DNA from: Nesterenkonia haasae
GTDB lineage: Bacteria > Actinomycetota > Actinomycetes > Actinomycetales > Micrococcaceae
Assembly (NCBI RefSeq): GCF_010119385.1
Contig: NZ_VFIE01000019.1
Location: forward strand, 10,631 to 74,630
DNA length: 64,000 nt
Reading direction: 5' to 3'
A program made the translations under genes and the position numbers. Of this stretch, positions 1 through 9,419 are shown in pieces (positions within the stretch are counted from its first letter, which is position 1; the number at the start of each line of letters is the position of its first letter). The notes under the pieces were generated by a model. It was not told the DNA's origin and ran no database searches. It saw only the letters and a program-made list of their open reading frames with translations.

Positions 1-2
1 TA

Positions 3-2720
3 ATCGCCGCATGGTTCGTCATGTTGCTGGCGGCTGTGGCTGCCTTCGCAGGATTCGGCGGACAGCTCACGGATCAGATCACTGTTCCGGACCTGGAGAC
101 CACTCGGGTCGCTGATCGGCTGGCTGAGGAGCTACCGGACCTCTCCGGGGGGTCGGCGAACACGGTATTCCGTACCACTGACGGTGAGCCATTCACTGAC
201 GAACAGATCGCCGCAATAGAGGACTTGCTCGGTGACATCGAAGAGCACCAGACCGTGAACTCCACAGGCAGTCCGTTTGAACTGGAGACCGAGCTCTCCG
301 AGGGACGCGAAGAGCTGGAAGAGGCCAGGGAGCAGCTGGAAGAGCTTCCTGAGGACTTCAGTGTGGAAGACGCACGCCAGGACATTGACGAGGGTCGAGC
401 AGAGTTGGATCAGGCCCGTGAGGAACTCGACGCGGGGTGGGAAGAGCTAGAGGCAGGCCTAGAAGCCGGCGGACTAAGCGCGGATCAGCTCTCCCAAACA
501 CGCCAGGAGATCGAAAACGGACTGGCGGCGCTGGATGCTGCGGATGCAGAAATTGACGCTCAAGTCGATGAAGCACTGGCAGGTGGCTACTGGCCCGCAG
601 TAGAGCAGGAACTCAATAATGCTCGCGCAGAGGTAGTGGCAGAACGCGAACAGCTGCAGACTGCCCTGACGCAGGTGGAGCAGGCTGAGCAGGGCGTTGC
701 TGAGCTCGAAGCTGCCGAAGCTGAACTCGACGAGGGGCGTGCGGAGCTCGACTCGGCTGAGGAAGAACTGTCAGAGCTGGAGGACAGCCTCGACGGTGAC
801 GACCCTGCCCAGGCAGTCGAACGTGGCGAGCGCGCCCTCGACCTCGCGGCCGGGGCCAGCACCGTGTCTGAGGATGAGAGCACTGCGATCGGCATGATCA
901 CATTCGAGATTCCCCTTGAGCAGGTTGGCACTGAGGACCTTGAGGAAATCGCCGGAGAGCTTCTCGCTGCGGACATCGAAGGGGTGGAGGTCCTCCCTTC
1001 AGGTGACCTCAATGTTGAGCTGCCGCATCTGTTCTCCGTAGCAGAAGCTATCGGACTGATGATCGCCGCAGCTGTGCTCATCATCATGCTGGGAACCCTT
1101 GTAGGCGCTGGGTTACCGCTTCTGAACGCGGTCGTTGGAGTGGGCATTGGCGTGGCCGGAGCAATGTCGCTCTCGGCAGTCGTTGAAATGATGTCCATCA
1201 CTCCGATCCTTGGACTGATGCTCGGTCTTGCCGTGGGTATCGACTACACGCTGTTCATCATTCACCGTCACCGTCGCCAGCTTAAGGACGGCATCCCGCT
1301 CAGGGAGTCCATTGCCATGGCCAACGGAACCGCAGGCAACGCAGTAGTCTTCGCCGGAGCGACCGTAGTCATCGCTCTGCTGGCCCTCAACGTATCGGGG
1401 CTTCCTTTCCTTGCGCTGATGGGGACCGTGGCTGCTGTCTGCGTGACGATCGCGGTGCTGATTGCTGTGACAATGACTCCAGCCCTGCTGAGCCTGGTGG
1501 GGACCCGGATCCTGCGACGCCGCGAGCGCCGCTATGTGGGCATGCAGCAGCTGAAACCCATCACCACCCCTATGCACACGGGTAAGGCGATCCTTATTGC
1601 CGCTGGCGCGCTGGTGCTGCTCGCGGTGATGGCGGTGCCTACTCTCTCCATCCGTTTGGGGCTGCCAGATGCCAGCACAGAAGCAGAGGATTCCACCAGC
1701 TACCAGGCCTACATGGCGACTGAGGAGGCCTTCGGCCAGGGCATGAACGGCCCTTTGATTGCTGTGGCCGATTTTCCCACTGGTCTCTCCTCTGAGGAGG
1801 CCGAGGATCTCCAACTCGACGTTGCGGAAGAGCTGATGGATCATCAGCGCATTGGCACTGCCGTGCCGGCCGGCATGAATGATGACAACACCATCGCGGC
1901 ATATCAGGTCATTCCAGAAGAGGGCCCCGCTTCTGAGTCAGTAGAGGAACTGGTGCATGAGTTCCGTGATGGAACGGTGCTGAGTGGGGACCTCGCGGAG
2001 CAGACCGAGCTGTCTGTGGCCGGGCTGACCGCAGCCAACATTGACGTCTCGGACCATATCGCAGATGCCATGCCGCTCTACCTGGGGCTAGTAGTGGGAT
2101 TGTCCCTCGTCTTGATGGTCATGGTGTTCCGGTCGTTGCTGTTGCCCATCATCGCCACCTTGGGATTCATCGGCTCAGTATCCGCTGCCATGGGGACGGT
2201 GGTGGCTGTCTTCCAATGGGGATGGTTCTCCGACATCTTCGGGATTTCCAATCCCGGCCCGATCCTCACGTTCCTGCCAGTGATCATGATCGGCATCCTG
2301 TTCGGCTTGGCCATGGACTATCAGCTATTCACCGCATCGGGAATGCGGGAGGCCTATGTCCATGGGGCTGCTCCACGGCTGGCTGTGCGACAAGGTCTGC
2401 ATGCTGGACGATCCGTGGTCATCGCCGCCGCCCTGATCATGTCGAGCGTGTTTGCAGGGTTCATATTTACCCCTGACCCCATGGTCGCCTCGATCGGTAT
2501 GGGTCTCGCCGTCGGTGTACTGCTCGATGCCTTCGTGGTTCGCCTGCTTTTGGTGCCGGCCTTGCTGCACCTGTGCGGCCCCGCCTCATGGTGGCTGCCG
2601 AAGTGGCTGGATGCCATCCTGCCGGATGTAGACGTCGAAGGCGCCAAGCTGGAGCGCACTCTGAAACCAGAAGCAGCTGCCGCTGAGCCAGCGACAGCTC
2701 CAGAGCTGTCCAGGGTCTAG
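3..2720 (+). CDS. MMPL/RND-family membrane transporter, 5' end outside the window
   Basis: This is an integral-membrane exporter of the MMPL (RND-like) family, which moves lipids or other hydrophobic compounds. The reading frame is open from base 3 and the first visible residues (IAAWFVMLLAAVAAFAGFGG) are already a membrane helix, so the true start lies upstream and the ATG at 21 is internal. Counting from that ATG, residues of about 90-270 are an extracytoplasmic coiled coil rich in LEEL/AELD repeats, residues 335-490 and 680-850 are the two membrane blocks, and both carry the family Asp-Tyr pair (GIDYTLFI and AMDYQLFT). The tail is Ala/Glu/Pro-rich. It converges on the lipoprotein gene. The family is clear; the substrate cannot be told. 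Confidence 0.9.
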   Translation: MAAWFVMLLAAVAAFAGFGGQLTDQITVPDLETTRVADRLAEELPDLSGGSANTVFRTTDGEPFTDEQIAAIEDLLGDIEEHQTVNSTGSPFELETELSEGREELEEAREQLEELPEDFSVEDARQDIDEGRAELDQAREELDAGWEELEAGLEAGGLSADQLSQTRQEIENGLAALDAADAEIDAQVDEALAGGYWPAVEQELNNARAEVVAEREQLQTALTQVEQAEQGVAELEAAEAELDEGRAELDSAEEELSELEDSLDGDDPAQAVERGERALDLAAGASTVSEDESTAIGMITFEIPLEQVGTEDLEEIAGELLAADIEGVEVLPSGDLNVELPHLFSVAEAIGLMIAAAVLIIMLGTLVGAGLPLLNAVVGVGIGVAGAMSLSAVVEMMSITPILGLMLGLAVGIDYTLFIIHRHRRQLKDGIPLRESIAMANGTAGNAVVFAGATVVIALLALNVSGLPFLALMGTVAAVCVTIAVLIAVTMTPALLSLVGTRILRRRERRYVGMQQLKPITTPMHTGKAILIAAGALVLLAVMAVPTLSIRLGLPDASTEAEDSTSYQAYMATEEAFGQGMNGPLIAVADFPTGLSSEEAEDLQLDVAEELMDHQRIGTAVPAGMNDDNTIAAYQVIPEEGPASESVEELVHEFRDGTVLSGDLAEQTELSVAGLTAANIDVSDHIADAMPLYLGLVVGLSLVLMVMVFRSLLLPIIATLGFIGSVSAAMGTVVAVFQWGWFSDIFGISNPGPILTFLPVIMIGILFGLAMDYQLFTASGMREAYVHGAAPRLAVRQGLHAGRSVVIAAALIMSSVFAGFIFTPDPMVASIGMGLAVGVLLDAFVVRLLLVPALLHLCGPASWWLPKWLDAILPDVDVEGAKLERTLKPEAAAAEPATAPELSRV

Positions 2721-2758
2721 GAGCCGGTGCGGCACCGCCGGCCAGTTGCCGCGCAGTG

Positions 2759-3640
2759 CTAGGCGTCGTCGGCCTGAGACTCAGCGTAGTCAGCCAACTT
2801 TTGAGATTGGGCTGCGGCTAGCTCAGCGAATTCAGTCTCACTGAGGCCGACTGCGGAGATCATCACCAGGTTGTCGCCAAAGTCTATGGTCATAGAGTGT
2901 CGCACAGCAGCTGGGGAGTCGATGGGCGCGCCATCGCGGTGGATGACCATGGAGACCCCGTCCGTGCTGAGTTCTGCACTGTCCTCAAGAGTGAACGGCT
3001 CGATCTCCACTTCATCGGTGCCGGACTGCAACTGCACGCCCGTGCAGTGTTCGTGGACGTAATTCCATACGCTGGATGTGTCCACCTCCCGGTCATAACT
3101 GAGCATCCATGCGTAGACCTGGGGGCGATACTCCTCGTCTGTCCCCTCCTCCGGCGGCAGGGTGTACGCCTGAGCCAAGCCGCTCTGCGGGTCCTCTCCG
3201 ACGAGGTCAACGTTGATCCGATCCATGGCCGTGGCGCATTCGGTTTCATCGAAGATCTCCGTGTAGTGGGTGTATTCCACTGCAATGTTCTCCTGGAAGT
3301 AGGAGAGGCCTTCATGCGTGGCGTGCACCTCCGGGGAGACCCCCAGGTCCGCGGAGCTCAGTAAGACTTCGAGCTTCTCCTCGTCGGTCAGAGCGCCAGG
3401 CTCCTCCACTTCAGCGGCCCCCTCAGCAGGGGCTTCTTCAGTCCCTTCGGTGGTCTGCTCAGAGCCTTCTGGCGCTGCAGTCCCGGTGTCGGAAGGCTCG
3501 GTTTCTTGCGTGACGGTATTTGCTGAATCGGGCTGTGAACCCCCGCATCCGCACAGCACTCCCAGTGCGGTAACTGCCACAACGGATAGGCATACCCGGG
3601 AGCTGTTCCAGGTGTGGGACCTCCGATAGGGCAAATGCAC
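2759..3640 (-). CDS. secreted lipoprotein of unknown function
   Basis: This is a predicted lipoprotein of about 293 residues. A hydrophobic stretch (VCLSVVAVTALGVLCGC) ends in a lipobox with the acylated Cys, followed by a Ser/Thr/Glu-rich acidic linker and a mixed domain with two further Cys residues (ETECATAM and HEHCTGV) that could form a disulfide. I do not recognise the family. The frame is open back to a GTG at 3688 that touches the cls stop codon, but a TATCCT hexamer lies 7 bases before the GTG at 3640, matching leaderless initiation, and the signal peptide is then of normal length. The 3688 start remains possible. Confidence 0.7.
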   Translation of the reverse strand: MHLPYRRSHTWNSSRVCLSVVAVTALGVLCGCGGSQPDSANTVTQETEPSDTGTAAPEGSEQTTEGTEEAPAEGAAEVEEPGALTDEEKLEVLLSSADLGVSPEVHATHEGLSYFQENIAVEYTHYTEIFDETECATAMDRINVDLVGEDPQSGLAQAYTLPPEEGTDEEYRPQVYAWMLSYDREVDTSSVWNYVHEHCTGVQLQSGTDEVEIEPFTLEDSAELSTDGVSMVIHRDGAPIDSPAAVRHSMTIDFGDNLVMISAVGLSETEFAELAAAQSQKLADYAESQADDA

Positions 3641-3647
3641 GCGACCT

Positions 3648-3653
3648 AGGATA
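3648..3653 (-). promoter_or_regulatory. -10 hexamer of a leaderless promoter for the lipoprotein gene
   Basis: On the minus strand TATCCT is followed by 7 bases and then GTG at 3640. This is the spacing expected if transcription starts at the start codon. No Shine-Dalgarno sequence precedes either candidate start. Confidence 0.5.
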
Positions 3654-3688
3654 GTTGAAATTTTCAGAACAAGGCAGTGGGTTGACAC

Positions 3689-5197
3689 TCATTGGAGTGC
3701 GGAGGTAAGCCGGAACACATTGTCCAGGTAGCGGGTCCGCCACGGCCTAGAGGCCCATTCTTCCAGCTCAAGCTCGTGCGAGATGCTGCGGTACTGCTCG
3801 AATATGTCGTTCAGCTCAGCGACTTTTTCGTCATCAACGAGCATCATTGTGACTTCCAGATTCAAGGAGAAGGAACGCATGTCCATATTTGAGGAGCCCA
3901 GGACTGCCACGTCATAGTCCACGATCATGAACTTGGAGTGCAGCACATACGGCTCGGGGTAACGGAAGATTCGCACGCCTGCTTCCAACAGTGCCTGATA
4001 ATAGGACTGCTGGGCGTGTTGCACGGTGAACTGGTCAGCTTTACGAGTCACCAGCACTACGACGTCCACGTCACGGTGCGCCGCGTTGGTGACGGCGTAG
4101 AGCAGCGAATCGTCCGGAACCAAGTATGGCGTGCAAATGATCAGCCGGTGAGTTGCCTGGTAGATAAGATCATTGAACAGCCGCAGGTTGTTCTCTTCGG
4201 GGAAGCCGGGCCCCGAGGGAACGATTTGGACTAGCGAACCGCCACCTGCCTCCTCATCGGCCTGCAAATCTACCAGCAGCTTTTCTCCGAGGTTTTCGCC
4301 CGTTTCGGCATACCAATCGGAAGCGAAGACGATGTCCAATCCGGTGACGACCGGGCCAGTGACTTTGGCGTTGATCTCCACCCAGCGCCGGCCCATACGT
4401 TGAGCTGCCGGACGCTGATAGTGCGGTTCAATCAGGTTCGCGGAACCAGTGAAAGCCAACTGAGAGTCCACGACGACAATTTTGCGGTGATTGCGCAGAT
4501 CCAACCGCGAAAATCGGCGCCGGAGCGGGCGGATGGGAAGCATGCGACGCCACTGGAAGTGCGGCCACGTTCTGCTGGCTTCCTTCAGGCGGCGGCGCAG
4601 CCTGCCATAGCCGCGAACACGCATAGTGCCTAGGTGGTCGAAGAGGAATCTGACGGTCACTCCCCGCGCGGCCGCTCTCTCCATGGCGTCGAGCACCGGC
4701 CCGGCGTACTCAGGGTCCTCCCCCACGATGTAGAACATGACGTGGACATACTCTTCGGCACTGTCGATTTCGGCGGCCAAACGAATGAAGAACTCCTGGT
4801 AGCCGGAAATCAGCGTGATGTGATTTCCCTCTTGAATGGGGAAGGCTCCCAGGTTTCGGTTCAGCGCCGCCGTCGCTCCGAGCTGTTCGTCGTAGTCGCG
4901 CAGCTGGTCCGAAAGGTCCATATGGCTGGTCGCTTCCAACAGTGCCTTATTGATGGCTCCCTGCCGCTGCCGTCTGCGGGCGGAAAGTTTGTTCCGTCCA
5001 ATTAAGAGGAACAGCGGCAGCGCAATGAGTGGCATGAAGAAGATCGCTAGGAGCCATGCCATGGCGGTGTTGGGCCGGCGTTTGTCCGGAATGATGCCGA
5101 TAACGGCTACTCGGATGCCGACTTCGATGACCACAACGATGATGACTATCCAGAAGGGCAATGCATCAATGCCGAGACCACTCAGCGGCCATAGCAT
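3689..5197 (-). CDS. cls: cardiolipin synthase (phospholipase D superfamily)
   Basis: Cardiolipin synthase is a membrane phosphatidyltransferase that condenses phosphatidylglycerol to cardiolipin. The 502-residue protein starts with two membrane helices (residues about 14-35 and 46-68, the PLDc_N region) and has two HKD catalytic motifs, HRKIVVVD near residue 237 and HSKFMIVD near 420, each followed by the usual GS.N segment (TGSANL, LGSSNMDM). The length is normal. The ATG at 5197 has a GGAGG ribosome-binding site 6 bases upstream. It is divergent from the aminotransferase gene, and its stop abuts the alternative start of the lipoprotein gene. Confidence 0.95.
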   Translation of the reverse strand: MLWPLSGLGIDALPFWIVIIVVVIEVGIRVAVIGIIPDKRRPNTAMAWLLAIFFMPLIALPLFLLIGRNKLSARRRQRQGAINKALLEATSHMDLSDQLRDYDEQLGATAALNRNLGAFPIQEGNHITLISGYQEFFIRLAAEIDSAEEYVHVMFYIVGEDPEYAGPVLDAMERAAARGVTVRFLFDHLGTMRVRGYGRLRRRLKEASRTWPHFQWRRMLPIRPLRRRFSRLDLRNHRKIVVVDSQLAFTGSANLIEPHYQRPAAQRMGRRWVEINAKVTGPVVTGLDIVFASDWYAETGENLGEKLLVDLQADEEAGGGSLVQIVPSGPGFPEENNLRLFNDLIYQATHRLIICTPYLVPDDSLLYAVTNAAHRDVDVVVLVTRKADQFTVQHAQQSYYQALLEAGVRIFRYPEPYVLHSKFMIVDYDVAVLGSSNMDMRSFSLNLEVTMMLVDDEKVAELNDIFEQYRSISHELELEEWASRPWRTRYLDNVFRLTSALQ

Positions 5198-5242
5198 GCT
5201 GCACCTCCGTCCAACTCCATCTTTCCAATCCTATGCTGGGTA

Positions 5243-5248
5243 TAAGCT
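5243..5248 (+). promoter_or_regulatory. -10 hexamer of a leaderless promoter for the class IV aminotransferase gene
   Basis: TAAGCT lies 6 bases before the ATG at 5255, there is no Shine-Dalgarno sequence, and the gene is divergent from cls, so it needs its own promoter. A second TANNNT hexamer (TATGCT, 5232-5237) is further away. Confidence 0.45.
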
Positions 5249-5254
5249 AAGCGT

Positions 5255-6187
5255 ATGGCTGAACGTTTTGATGAAGAGGCCCTGCGTGCCGTGGGGGTGC
5301 GGATTGACGCCGAACACCCCGAGGGGATCATCTTTGACCCCCACCAGCCTCAACTGCGGGTGACCGATCTCAGTGCGGTGCGCGGAGACGGCATCTTTGA
5401 GACGATGCTCGCTGAACAAGGGCACGTCAGAAAGTTCTCCGCTCACCTCGAAAGACTGCAACGGTCAGCCACCATCACTGATATTGGGATCCCGCCGCAG
5501 GACGCGTGGCGAGCTGCAGTGGAACTGGGCCTGGATGAGTTCCGCAACCGCGGAGGACTACCGGACGAGGTTGCCGTTCGCATCACTGCTTCACGCGGGG
5601 TCGATGGCGAGCCGGCCAGTGATGACCCGGCATTCTCCGGCACGTATTGGGCGCTGCTGACGCCTGTCTCTGAGAAGGTGCGGACATCGCGCGGGCGCCC
5701 CATCAGCGTCACCCTCCTCGACCGCGGATACGATTCCGGTGCCTCTGAGCGCGCGCCTTGGCTCCTTTTGGGCGCAAAGACACTCAGTTATGCGGTGAAT
5801 ATGGCCGCACTGAGGTGGGCGGCTAAGCACGGGCACGACGACGTCATATTCACCTCTTCAGACGGCAAGGTGCTGGAAGGACCCGTCTCCTCCATTCTGC
5901 TCGGACATCGGTCCAGCGACGGGCAGGTTCATTTGAGGACACCGAGCCCGGACGCTGGCATTTTGCCCGGCACGACCCAGGCTACGATCTTTCGCGCCGC
6001 CGAGCAGGCTGGCTGGAGGACCTCCTTGGGGCCCGTCACCACTGAAGACCTCCACGACGCCCAGTTCCTGTGGCTCACTGGGTCAGTGAAGCTCGTCTCT
6101 CCCATCGGCCGGATCGATGATCACAGTGTCGCGGTTGACGAAGAGCTGACGACTGCTCTGCTGAGTTTCCTGAACGAGGCTGGCTAA
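5255..6187 (+). CDS. pabC: class IV aminotransferase, likely aminodeoxychorismate lyase
   Basis: This is a PLP-dependent fold-type IV enzyme of 310 residues. PabC cleaves 4-amino-4-deoxychorismate to 4-aminobenzoate and pyruvate for folate synthesis. Visible signatures are RGDGIFETMLAEQG with a following LERLQRSA segment, the Schiff-base lysine near residue 175 (LLLGAKTLSYAVN), the ASSDGKVLEGP-like stretch (TSSDGKVLEGPVSSILL) and the phosphate-binding GILPGTTQATIF. A branched-chain or D-amino-acid aminotransferase is the main alternative, but length and motifs fit the actinobacterial lyases. It is monocistronic, between cls and a TPP riboswitch. Confidence 0.8.
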   Translation: MAERFDEEALRAVGVRIDAEHPEGIIFDPHQPQLRVTDLSAVRGDGIFETMLAEQGHVRKFSAHLERLQRSATITDIGIPPQDAWRAAVELGLDEFRNRGGLPDEVAVRITASRGVDGEPASDDPAFSGTYWALLTPVSEKVRTSRGRPISVTLLDRGYDSGASERAPWLLLGAKTLSYAVNMAALRWAAKHGHDDVIFTSSDGKVLEGPVSSILLGHRSSDGQVHLRTPSPDAGILPGTTQATIFRAAEQAGWRTSLGPVTTEDLHDAQFLWLTGSVKLVSPIGRIDDHSVAVDEELTTALLSFLNEAG

Positions 6188-6251
6188 ACGCAGGAGGCAC
6201 ATCCTCAGCAGTGCTAGGATAACGCCGAACAACTGAACAATGTAACCCGTC

Positions 6252-6360
6252 CGACAGGGGAGCGTCCGCAGCAGAGCCGTTACCGGTTCCCAGGCGCTGA
6301 GAGTGGGCTATCGGCCCAGACCCTTGAACCTGCCCAGGCTAGAACCTGCGAAGGAAGTCG
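6252..6360 (+). promoter_or_regulatory. TPP riboswitch (THI element)
   Basis: The aptamer contains the conserved pieces in order: ACAGGGGAGC, GCTGAGAGTGGGC, CCCAGACCCTTGAACCTG and CTAGAACCTGCGAAGGAAG. CGAC (6252-6255) can pair with GTCG (6357-6360) to close P1. It lies directly upstream of ykoE, whose ATG is at 6363, so the purine-rich GAAGGAAG that serves as ribosome-binding site is inside the 3' part of the aptamer. TPP binding should therefore hide the ribosome-binding site. The region reads open in frame with ykoE but is RNA, not protein. Confidence 0.93.
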
Positions 6361-6362
6361 TC

Positions 6363-7013
6363 ATGAAATCATCTGCAACTGCGCCCATCCGTCAACGCTG
6401 GACTGTCAGCGACATTGTTGTCGCGTCCACCCTGGCTGTCGCCTCGGGTGTGATCTTCTGGGGGTGGAACCTCTCCTACCACGCCGTGAGCACACTCTTC
6501 ATCGCTTATCCCCCCTCGGCCTCGCTGGTGGCCGGAATGTGGTTGTTCCCTGCGGTGCTGGGTGCCCTTATTATCCGCAAGCCCGGTGCAGCCATCTACT
6601 GCGAAATGGTCGCCGCTGCAGTCTCGGCTCTGCTCGGCTCACAGTGGGGACTCGGTGTGCTGCTCTCCGGATTCGTCCAGGGCGTCGGCGCGGAACTGAT
6701 TCTGCTGGCGTTCCTCTACCGGCGGTTCACGGTGGATGTGGCCGTGCTGGCGGGAGCTGCCGCGGGGCTGGCCGGAGGAATCAACGAGAACTGGATCGCC
6801 AGCTACTACCAGTACGATGCTGTCGGCACCATGACCCACATTATCGGGTTCGCCATTTCTGGGGCAGTAATAGCCGGTTTCCTGCCGTGGCTTGCCACGC
6901 GTGGACTGGCAGCGACCGGCGCGCTAGCACCTCTGCGTTCCCGCAAGGCGCACCGCGAGTCTGCATTCGGTACGCGGGTCCGTGAGGCTCCTGCTGCACC
7001 TTCTTCCGCCTGA
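6363..7013 (+). CDS. ykoE: ECF transporter S component YkoE (thiamine / hydroxymethylpyrimidine uptake)
   Basis: This is the substrate-specific membrane subunit of an energy-coupling-factor importer. The YkoE family is known from TPP-riboswitch operons and takes up thiamine or its pyrimidine precursor. The protein has 216 residues with about five hydrophobic segments (DIVVASTLAVASGVIFWGW, LVAGMWLFPAVLGALII, VLLSGFVQGVGAELILLAFL and others) and a soluble Arg/Ala-rich tail. The ATG at 6363 is chosen because the upstream open frame is the riboswitch. The fused ATPase/T gene starts 2 bases after its stop, so the pair makes a complete ECF transporter. Confidence 0.92.
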   Translation: MKSSATAPIRQRWTVSDIVVASTLAVASGVIFWGWNLSYHAVSTLFIAYPPSASLVAGMWLFPAVLGALIIRKPGAAIYCEMVAAAVSALLGSQWGLGVLLSGFVQGVGAELILLAFLYRRFTVDVAVLAGAAAGLAGGINENWIASYYQYDAVGTMTHIIGFAISGAVIAGFLPWLATRGLAATGALAPLRSRKAHRESAFGTRVREAPAAPSSA

Positions 7014-7014
7014 A

Positions 7015-9414
7015 ATGAGCACGACGACGCCTGGGCAGCCGTGGGCAACCACGGGTACTGCGGCGCCCGGTGTGCACATCACCGCTGCCAGCTTCTCCTA
7101 CCACCACGCTGATCGTGAGCGGCCCGCCTTCAAGGGTGTGAATCTGGACATTGCGGCCGGTGAGAAGGTCCTCCTCGCCGGCGCCTCCGGAGCGGGCAAG
7201 TCCACGCTTCTGCACGCGATAGCAGGGGTCCTTCAGGACGACGACGCCGGTTCTTTCGGTGACCTCCGGCTCGACGGCGTGCCACCGGAGCAAGCACGCG
7301 GACGTGCCGGCCTCATGCAGCAGGACCCCGAGTCGCAAGTGGTGCTGTCCCGAATCGGTGACGATGTGGCCTTCGCCTGTGAAAACCTTGCGGTACCCCG
7401 AGCGGAGATACCTGACCGGTGCCGGCAGGCTCTGCAGGCTGTGGGGCTGGGTCATCTCCCCCTTGACCATTCCACTGCAGCTCTTTCCGGAGGCCAGAAA
7501 CAGCGGCTAGCTCTGGCCGGTATCTTGGCCATGCAGCCGGGGCTTCTGCTGCTCGATGAACCGACGGCGAACCTAGACCCGGAGGGCACTGATCATGTCC
7601 GCGACTCGGTGGTGACAGCAGCACAGGCCACCGGCGCCACGCTGATCGTGGTTGAACACAGGCTCGGTACGTGGCTGAACCAGGTCGATACGCTGATCGT
7701 CCTCGAGCCTGGGGGCGGCATTCGACATCGTCTCCCAGCCAGCGCGCTTCATCACGACGAGGCTCTGCGTGCAGAATTGGTCGACGCCGGTTTGTGGGTG
7801 CCTGACCATGATGTCGTGGAGGCACTCCCCACCTGGCTCTCCCCCGGACAGCTACCCGACGACTCTGCTGATCAGGCGTTACTGACCGGAACCGAATTGG
7901 CTGTCAGTCGGCAGAGTTCTGCCCGATCTTGGCGCAAGACGCCGCCGCCGCAACCTGTGCTCAGCGGATTAGACATCACGCTCGACAGTGGGGTGGCGAC
8001 AGGTATCACAGGGCGGAATGGAGCGGGAAAATCAACGCTCCTGCTGACTCTCGGCGGATTGCTGGCACCCCACGGCGGTGTCATCACGGCAAGTGCCCGC
8101 CTCAAAGGAGAACAGGGCGCACGACTGCCGAGCTCCCCCCATCACTGGCGCTCAGCAGATCTGACGTCGCGCATCGGCACCGTATTTCAAGAACCGGAAC
8201 ACCAGTTCGTGCGGCACACTGTCACCCAAGAGCTACGACTCTCAGCGGAACAGGCGAAAGTACCCGGAACCAAAGAATCTCTGTTCACCGACCAGGAGGT
8301 GACTGAACGCGTGGCTGCGCTCCTTGACCGGCTACGCCTGACACATCTGGCCGAAGCGAACCCTTTTACACTCTCCGGTGGAGAGAAACGCCGCCTCTCG
8401 GTGGGAACCGCTCTTGCTGCGGGTCCTGAAGTGTTGATGCTCGACGAACCGACGTTCGGCCAGGACGCGCATACCTTCGGTGAGCTCATTGGGCTGCTCA
8501 GAGAGCATCTGGACTCTGGGGGAACGGTGGTGGCTGTCACTCACGATCGGGACTTTCTGCGGGCACTGGACGCAGATGTTTTCGCGCTCACCGCTGCTGA
8601 AGCCGAGGAGCCCCCAAATGCTGATACATCAACGGCCGGGGCCACTGCCACCCCGCTACTCTCCGCTGTGCGGGACACGTCCTGGCTTGGTCGACGTGGA
8701 CCCCTGGCAAAGTTGATTGCGCTGAGCTTCATCACCATTGCGCTGATATCAACTATCGACCCCGTCTCCGCGGCCGTGGTGGCGGTTGCCTGTTTCGCAC
8801 TCCTGCCAGTGGCGAATATTCGTTTGGGCACATTCCTCAGACGGATATGGATCTTCGCAGCTGCTGCCGTCATGGCGGTGTGGGGCGCTGCTGTTGCCGC
8901 CGAGGAATCAGGGCGGGTGCTGCTCGATCTCGGGCTCACCACTATCTCCACAGGCTCCCTCGAGATGGGGCTCTCCCTGGGCGCCAGGGCGTTCGCGATC
9001 GTCTTGCCGAGCGTGCTCATTTTCTCAACTACTGACCCGACTGACCTGGCGGACGCCTTGGCGCAGCAGCTGAAGCTCCCGGCCCGTTTCGTCCTGGGCG
9101 CTCTGGCGGCGATGCGGCTGCTGGGCCTGATGGCTGCGCACTGGACGACTCTGGGACACGCGCGGCGAGCCCGTGGTCTGGGCACCCGATTCCTCTCTCA
9201 GGCGTTCGGGCTTCTGGTTCAAGCGATCCGGATTGCCACGCGTTTAGCGGTGACTATGGAGTCACGCGGATTCGGTGCAGGTGAACGGACTTGGTCCCGC
9301 TCTGCGTGTTTCACTCGGGCTGACGGCGTCGTAGTCCTCGGCGGGTTAGCTATCGCCGCATCGGCTACTGCCACCGCCATTTTTGCTGGAACCTGGAACC
9401 TGGTGTGGATGTAG
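7015..9414 (+). CDS. fused ECF transporter: two ABC ATPases plus T component (YkoD-YkoC type)
   Basis: A 799-residue fusion that powers thiamine-type uptake with YkoE. ATPase 1: Walker A GASGAGKST near residue 58, signature LSGGQKQR near 157, Walker B LLLLDEPTANLD near 179. ATPase 2: GRNGAGKST near 333, LSGGEKRR near 452, VLMLDEPTFGQD near 474. Residues about 560-799 are the membrane T component, with several helices and the ARRARGLG coupling motif. In Bacillus these are separate proteins (YkoD with two ATPase halves and YkoC). The start ATG at 7015 overlaps the end of ykoE closely; an in-frame GTG at 6982 would overlap ykoE by 32 bases and is less likely. Confidence 0.92.
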   Translation: MSTTTPGQPWATTGTAAPGVHITAASFSYHHADRERPAFKGVNLDIAAGEKVLLAGASGAGKSTLLHAIAGVLQDDDAGSFGDLRLDGVPPEQARGRAGLMQQDPESQVVLSRIGDDVAFACENLAVPRAEIPDRCRQALQAVGLGHLPLDHSTAALSGGQKQRLALAGILAMQPGLLLLDEPTANLDPEGTDHVRDSVVTAAQATGATLIVVEHRLGTWLNQVDTLIVLEPGGGIRHRLPASALHHDEALRAELVDAGLWVPDHDVVEALPTWLSPGQLPDDSADQALLTGTELAVSRQSSARSWRKTPPPQPVLSGLDITLDSGVATGITGRNGAGKSTLLLTLGGLLAPHGGVITASARLKGEQGARLPSSPHHWRSADLTSRIGTVFQEPEHQFVRHTVTQELRLSAEQAKVPGTKESLFTDQEVTERVAALLDRLRLTHLAEANPFTLSGGEKRRLSVGTALAAGPEVLMLDEPTFGQDAHTFGELIGLLREHLDSGGTVVAVTHDRDFLRALDADVFALTAAEAEEPPNADTSTAGATATPLLSAVRDTSWLGRRGPLAKLIALSFITIALISTIDPVSAAVVAVACFALLPVANIRLGTFLRRIWIFAAAAVMAVWGAAVAAEESGRVLLDLGLTTISTGSLEMGLSLGARAFAIVLPSVLIFSTTDPTDLADALAQQLKLPARFVLGALAAMRLLGLMAAHWTTLGHARRARGLGTRFLSQAFGLLVQAIRIATRLAVTMESRGFGAGERTWSRSACFTRADGVVVLGGLAIAASATATAIFAGTWNLVWM

Positions 9415-9419
9415 GTGCG

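Noticed and set aside
2722-2745. GC-rich inverted repeat after the MMPL gene as terminator
   Set aside because: The best stem is 5 bp with a 3-base loop and no T run; too weak to call.
6303-6362. In-frame N-terminal extension of YkoE
   Set aside because: The bases are the conserved 3' part of a TPP aptamer; the frame is open by chance and the true N-terminus begins at the ATG at 6363.
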